DNA of 62,000 nt from Nematostella vectensis (taxonomy: Eukaryota; Cnidaria; Anthozoa; Actiniaria; Edwardsiidae). This document shows, piece after piece, positions 59,270 to 62,000 of this stretch. The notes below the pieces were generated by a model. It saw only the letters and a list, made by a program, of their open reading frames with translations, was not told the origin of the DNA and did not search any database. A program made the translations under genes and the position numbers. The stretch is taken from positions 6,351,822-6,413,821 of the forward strand of contig NC_064038.1 in NCBI RefSeq assembly GCF_932526225.1, read 5' to 3'. How positions within the stretch are numbered: position 1 is the first letter of the stretch; the number at the start of each line of letters is the position of its first letter.

Positions 59270-60698
59270 TGTTGAGGCCACTTTTGTAATAAACTATCTG
59301 ATATCTCATGAAAGAAACATCGTATGACGGCAAACTTGGTAGGTGTCACGTGTCATTAGGGGGTGCAACCAGGTGGTCACGTGATATTGGAAGTCATCCA
59401 TGACGTCATTTAAAAATAAGAAATATAAACATAACATATGTCATGATAGACACATCGTCAGGCTGCCAAACATGCAAGATGTCATGCAAGTGTCAATAAG
59501 GTGGGACAGAATGGTCATATGATGTATTACGTCATCGACGACGACATCGGAATATTCATATCTCAAGTTGAAACATCGTCAGACATCCAAACTCGAAAGA
59601 TATCAAGTAGCTTAGGTAGGTGTTAAGGCAGATCAAAGAGATAGATCAAGTAATGTGTGACTTCATCGATAGCGTCACAAGCAGTCATAAAGCTTTATAT
59701 TAAAATTATCGGGCAAAAATAATCAAAGTTCTGGTTTGGAGCTCTGCTTTTAGGCGTTGCCTTAGGTTATCTGATAAACAAGTAGAATTTGATTTTTCTA
59801 AGAGACAAGGAAGACGCAGCGACAGAATTAATCAAAATGACATATCGTCGATTATGCAAACATCAAGGATCATATCTTATCCCGTAAAAGAAAGACTAAT
59901 ATGCTTTTGACAACAAAATGCATATCATGATGAAAACAACGGCAATTCTGATAATTAATGATAATCAACTATAATTCTCCCAATCAATGTGTTTCCAACA
60001 GATAGTAATTACAATTTTTCTTAATAAAAAACAATCATTTTAACTCAATAACAATATATTGCACGCCATATCATGTTATAAGAATGATAGCAGGTGATTA
60101 CAATGATACGAGTGTCCATCTGGCATTACATACGCGCCCATCTATCTTGGGCGAAAAATAGACACATACACAAGGCGTCACAATGCACGCCCTTCTAGAC
60201 CGACTAAAAACTAAGCGTTTGCTCTCGACTTACTGTAAGTCAAGAGCAAAAATAATATTTTTTTTCGCCCAAGCGATGTGCGCTTGTATATCGGGGTTCC
60301 ACTGTATCAATAACATAAATTCTCAGTTTAGTCGCCTTGATAAGCTCAGTCCTTGAGATATTATTTCCTTTTCCTTTGATGACGTCATCGATGACGTCAC
60401 ATATCACGTGACCATCTTGTTGCACCCCCCTTGATACCTACATGACACCTATGTAGTTTGGTTGACATACGTGCTTCTTTCATGGGATATGGATATTTTT
60501 ATTTTTGGTGACGTCATTAATTAAGTAACATATCCAGTGACCACCTGACTGCACCCCCCTTGACACCTACCAACTTTGGTTGTAGTACGATGTTTCTTTC
60601 ATTAGATATCAGATATTTTATTACAATTGTGGCCTACCTTATTACAAATGTGGCCGTTATAACAAATGTGGCAGGTTGTTACATATGTGGCCTCAACA
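59270..60698. mobile_element. Element with TGTTGAGGCCAC inverted ends and 5-bp target duplication
   Basis: The 12-bp ends TGTTGAGGCCAC and GTGGCCTCAACA are flanked by GACCG on both sides. Subterminal inverted repeats of about 110 bp follow (aaagaaacatcgta, ttggtaggtgtca, ggtggtcac). Part of the right arm is duplicated (about 60380-60470 and 60505-60600). No coding frame. TG...CA plus a 5-bp duplication would fit a solo LTR, while the long inverted arms fit a foldback DNA element. Confidence 0.75.
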
Positions 60699-61372
60699 GA
60701 CCGCCAGGCCTTTTTGCGATAATCTCTCTAGTAAAAAATAATAATAAAAAATCAAAATAAATACACTTTTGCACTATCCGGGACTGCTTTATTCATTATA
60801 AAACCCTGACAGTTACAGGAAAAACCTACAATAATTTGACTTTTTGTATTTTTGTGTTTGTATTCACGGAAACCCTGCGTCTTATTTTTCGCACGTTTTT
60901 GCACTTGCAACTCGCGGCCAACACAGTGCCTAAAACCAAAACGGAAAACCAGTAAACTAAGGACGTATAAACGATGGACGGAAGGACAAACGATGGGTTT
61001 GGGAAAAAGGGTGAAAGACTTTATTTTTACCGTTTCGACGGATGAAAACACCTTGTGTTGACATGTTTCTAGAACACTAAATTACGTTACTGACTTAAGA
61101 ATTTATCTACTATTAGCTTATTAAGTACTTTATATAAGTATTTAAAACCTTACATAACTAGTAATCCAGCTAAGTTGTTCATCCATCATCCACTAAAAAG
61201 GATTGGGAAATCATGTGGTTGCTTATTGCTTATCGTGTGGTTGCTAATTGTTTGCTTAACCACACGTTCGTTTTTGAAAATGTTGTTATTTTCTTGCTTT
61301 TAAAGAGCCTAAATCTATATATAATTGAAGTTTTTATTCAATTTTCAAATGTACAATATCAATTAAGTGCAC

Positions 61373-61735
61373 AGGCCCGTACCCAGGGGGGGGGGGATAC
61401 AGGGGGTGCTAACGCACCAGCCTAAATTAAAGTCCACTTTTGGTTCTCAATAGACGTGCTATTCATAGACAAAACTATAAAGCATAAGCTAGATCACTCT
61501 GGTATGTCATTAATCCATATGTCAGACTTTATTTGTAGCCAAATCCGACAATAAACGTCCCGTGGAGATAATGCAAAGGCATAAAAAATCCCTTTTTGTT
61601 ATTTAGTGGGTGGTCAGATTATCAGAAAACTCCCTCTCCCACCCCCCCCCCCCCCCCCCCCCTTCCCCAAGAAAAAGTAGGTCCACTTTTTCGGATTTCG
61701 CAGCCTCCCATGAAAAAATCCTGGGAACGAGCCTG
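61373..61735. mobile_element. MITE-like element with CAGG...CCTG ends
   Basis: caggcccgtacccagg and the inverse of cctgggaacgagcctg. The interior has a poly-G (61387) and a poly-C run (61641-61662). Confidence 0.55.
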
Positions 61736-61819
61736 GTACAGTACTTATCCGCTTATAAGAACATAGGTTTTTCCAGGTTAGTCTAAACAGGTTCTTATTT
61801 AGCCAGTACTATAATGCCT

Positions 61820-62000
61820 AGTGCACACTAGTGACATAACGACATAACAACATAGGCGCGCGCACTCTTTTCGAGCCCGACATAACAACATGGACTTAAT
61901 GACACAAAAGAGGAAACATGTTTTTTTCTCGGATGTCGTTATGTTCATGTCGTTATGTTGGGCTTATGTCAAAATGTCGAACCATTCACACATGAACATA
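61820..62000. mobile_element. Palindromic MITE, copy 2 (runs off window)
   Basis: gtgcacactagtgacataac and the cgcgcgcac block match the copy at 53893-54105. Confidence 0.7.

Overview
This is a eukaryotic nuclear window, most likely from an anthozoan cnidarian (sea anemone or coral). The evidence is intron-split animal genes (an EPB41L4-type FERM protein and two Cys-loop receptor paralogues), AT-rich introns, Ty3/gypsy fragments, an XPG-nuclease DNA transposon with its relics, and many terminal-inverted-repeat elements. The species cannot be named from sequence alone. No bacterial genes, rRNA, tRNA or CRISPR array were seen.

Positions 1-34300 (+ strand): one gene fills more than half the window. 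I could join 23 coding exons between 1267 and 33754. All splice phases agree and the exons sum to 2151 nt (716 codons plus stop). The protein is the EPB41L4A/B branch of the FERM family: a FERM domain, a FERM-adjacent region, then a long basic Ser/Arg/His-rich tail. Its first exon(s) lie left of the window. The introns carry a foldback element (1635-3244), a TTAA-type MITE (3768-4013), a 6 kb XPG-nuclease transposon on the minus strand (5267-11231), a decayed gypsy element (about 11780-14570), a 5.4 kb minisatellite inside a small transposon (16515-21992), a 1 kb element with 7-bp target duplications (24641-25661), and a 33-bp minisatellite (28000-29690).

Positions 35700-40150 (- strand): three exons of an alpha-type nicotinic-receptor-like Cys-loop channel, with a complete channel domain. 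The 5' signal-peptide exon was not found. One intron holds about 64 tandem copies of the exon end plus its own 5' splice site.

Positions 43700-52450: a transposon graveyard. A gypsy element interrupts an OTU-domain coding segment. There is a fragment of another XPG-nuclease transposon, a gag-like ORF of unknown family, and one gypsy inserted into the integrase of another.

Positions 52500-56900 (- strand): a second receptor paralogue, now a pseudogene. It has a nonsense codon just before the vicinal cysteines and is cut off in TM3 next to the nested gypsy elements. The remainder to 62000 holds MITE-like elements (53337-53840, 53893-54105, 54456-54615, 55913-56094, 57290-57527, 59270-60698, 61373-61735, 61820-end) and no recognised gene.

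The most unusual theme is repeated amplification of sequence that includes splice sites. It is seen at the receptor donor (37826-40020), before the EPB41L4 exon at 22759, and as acceptor-like repeats before the exon at 27388. A looser donor-like cluster sits in the homologous intron of the receptor pseudogene.
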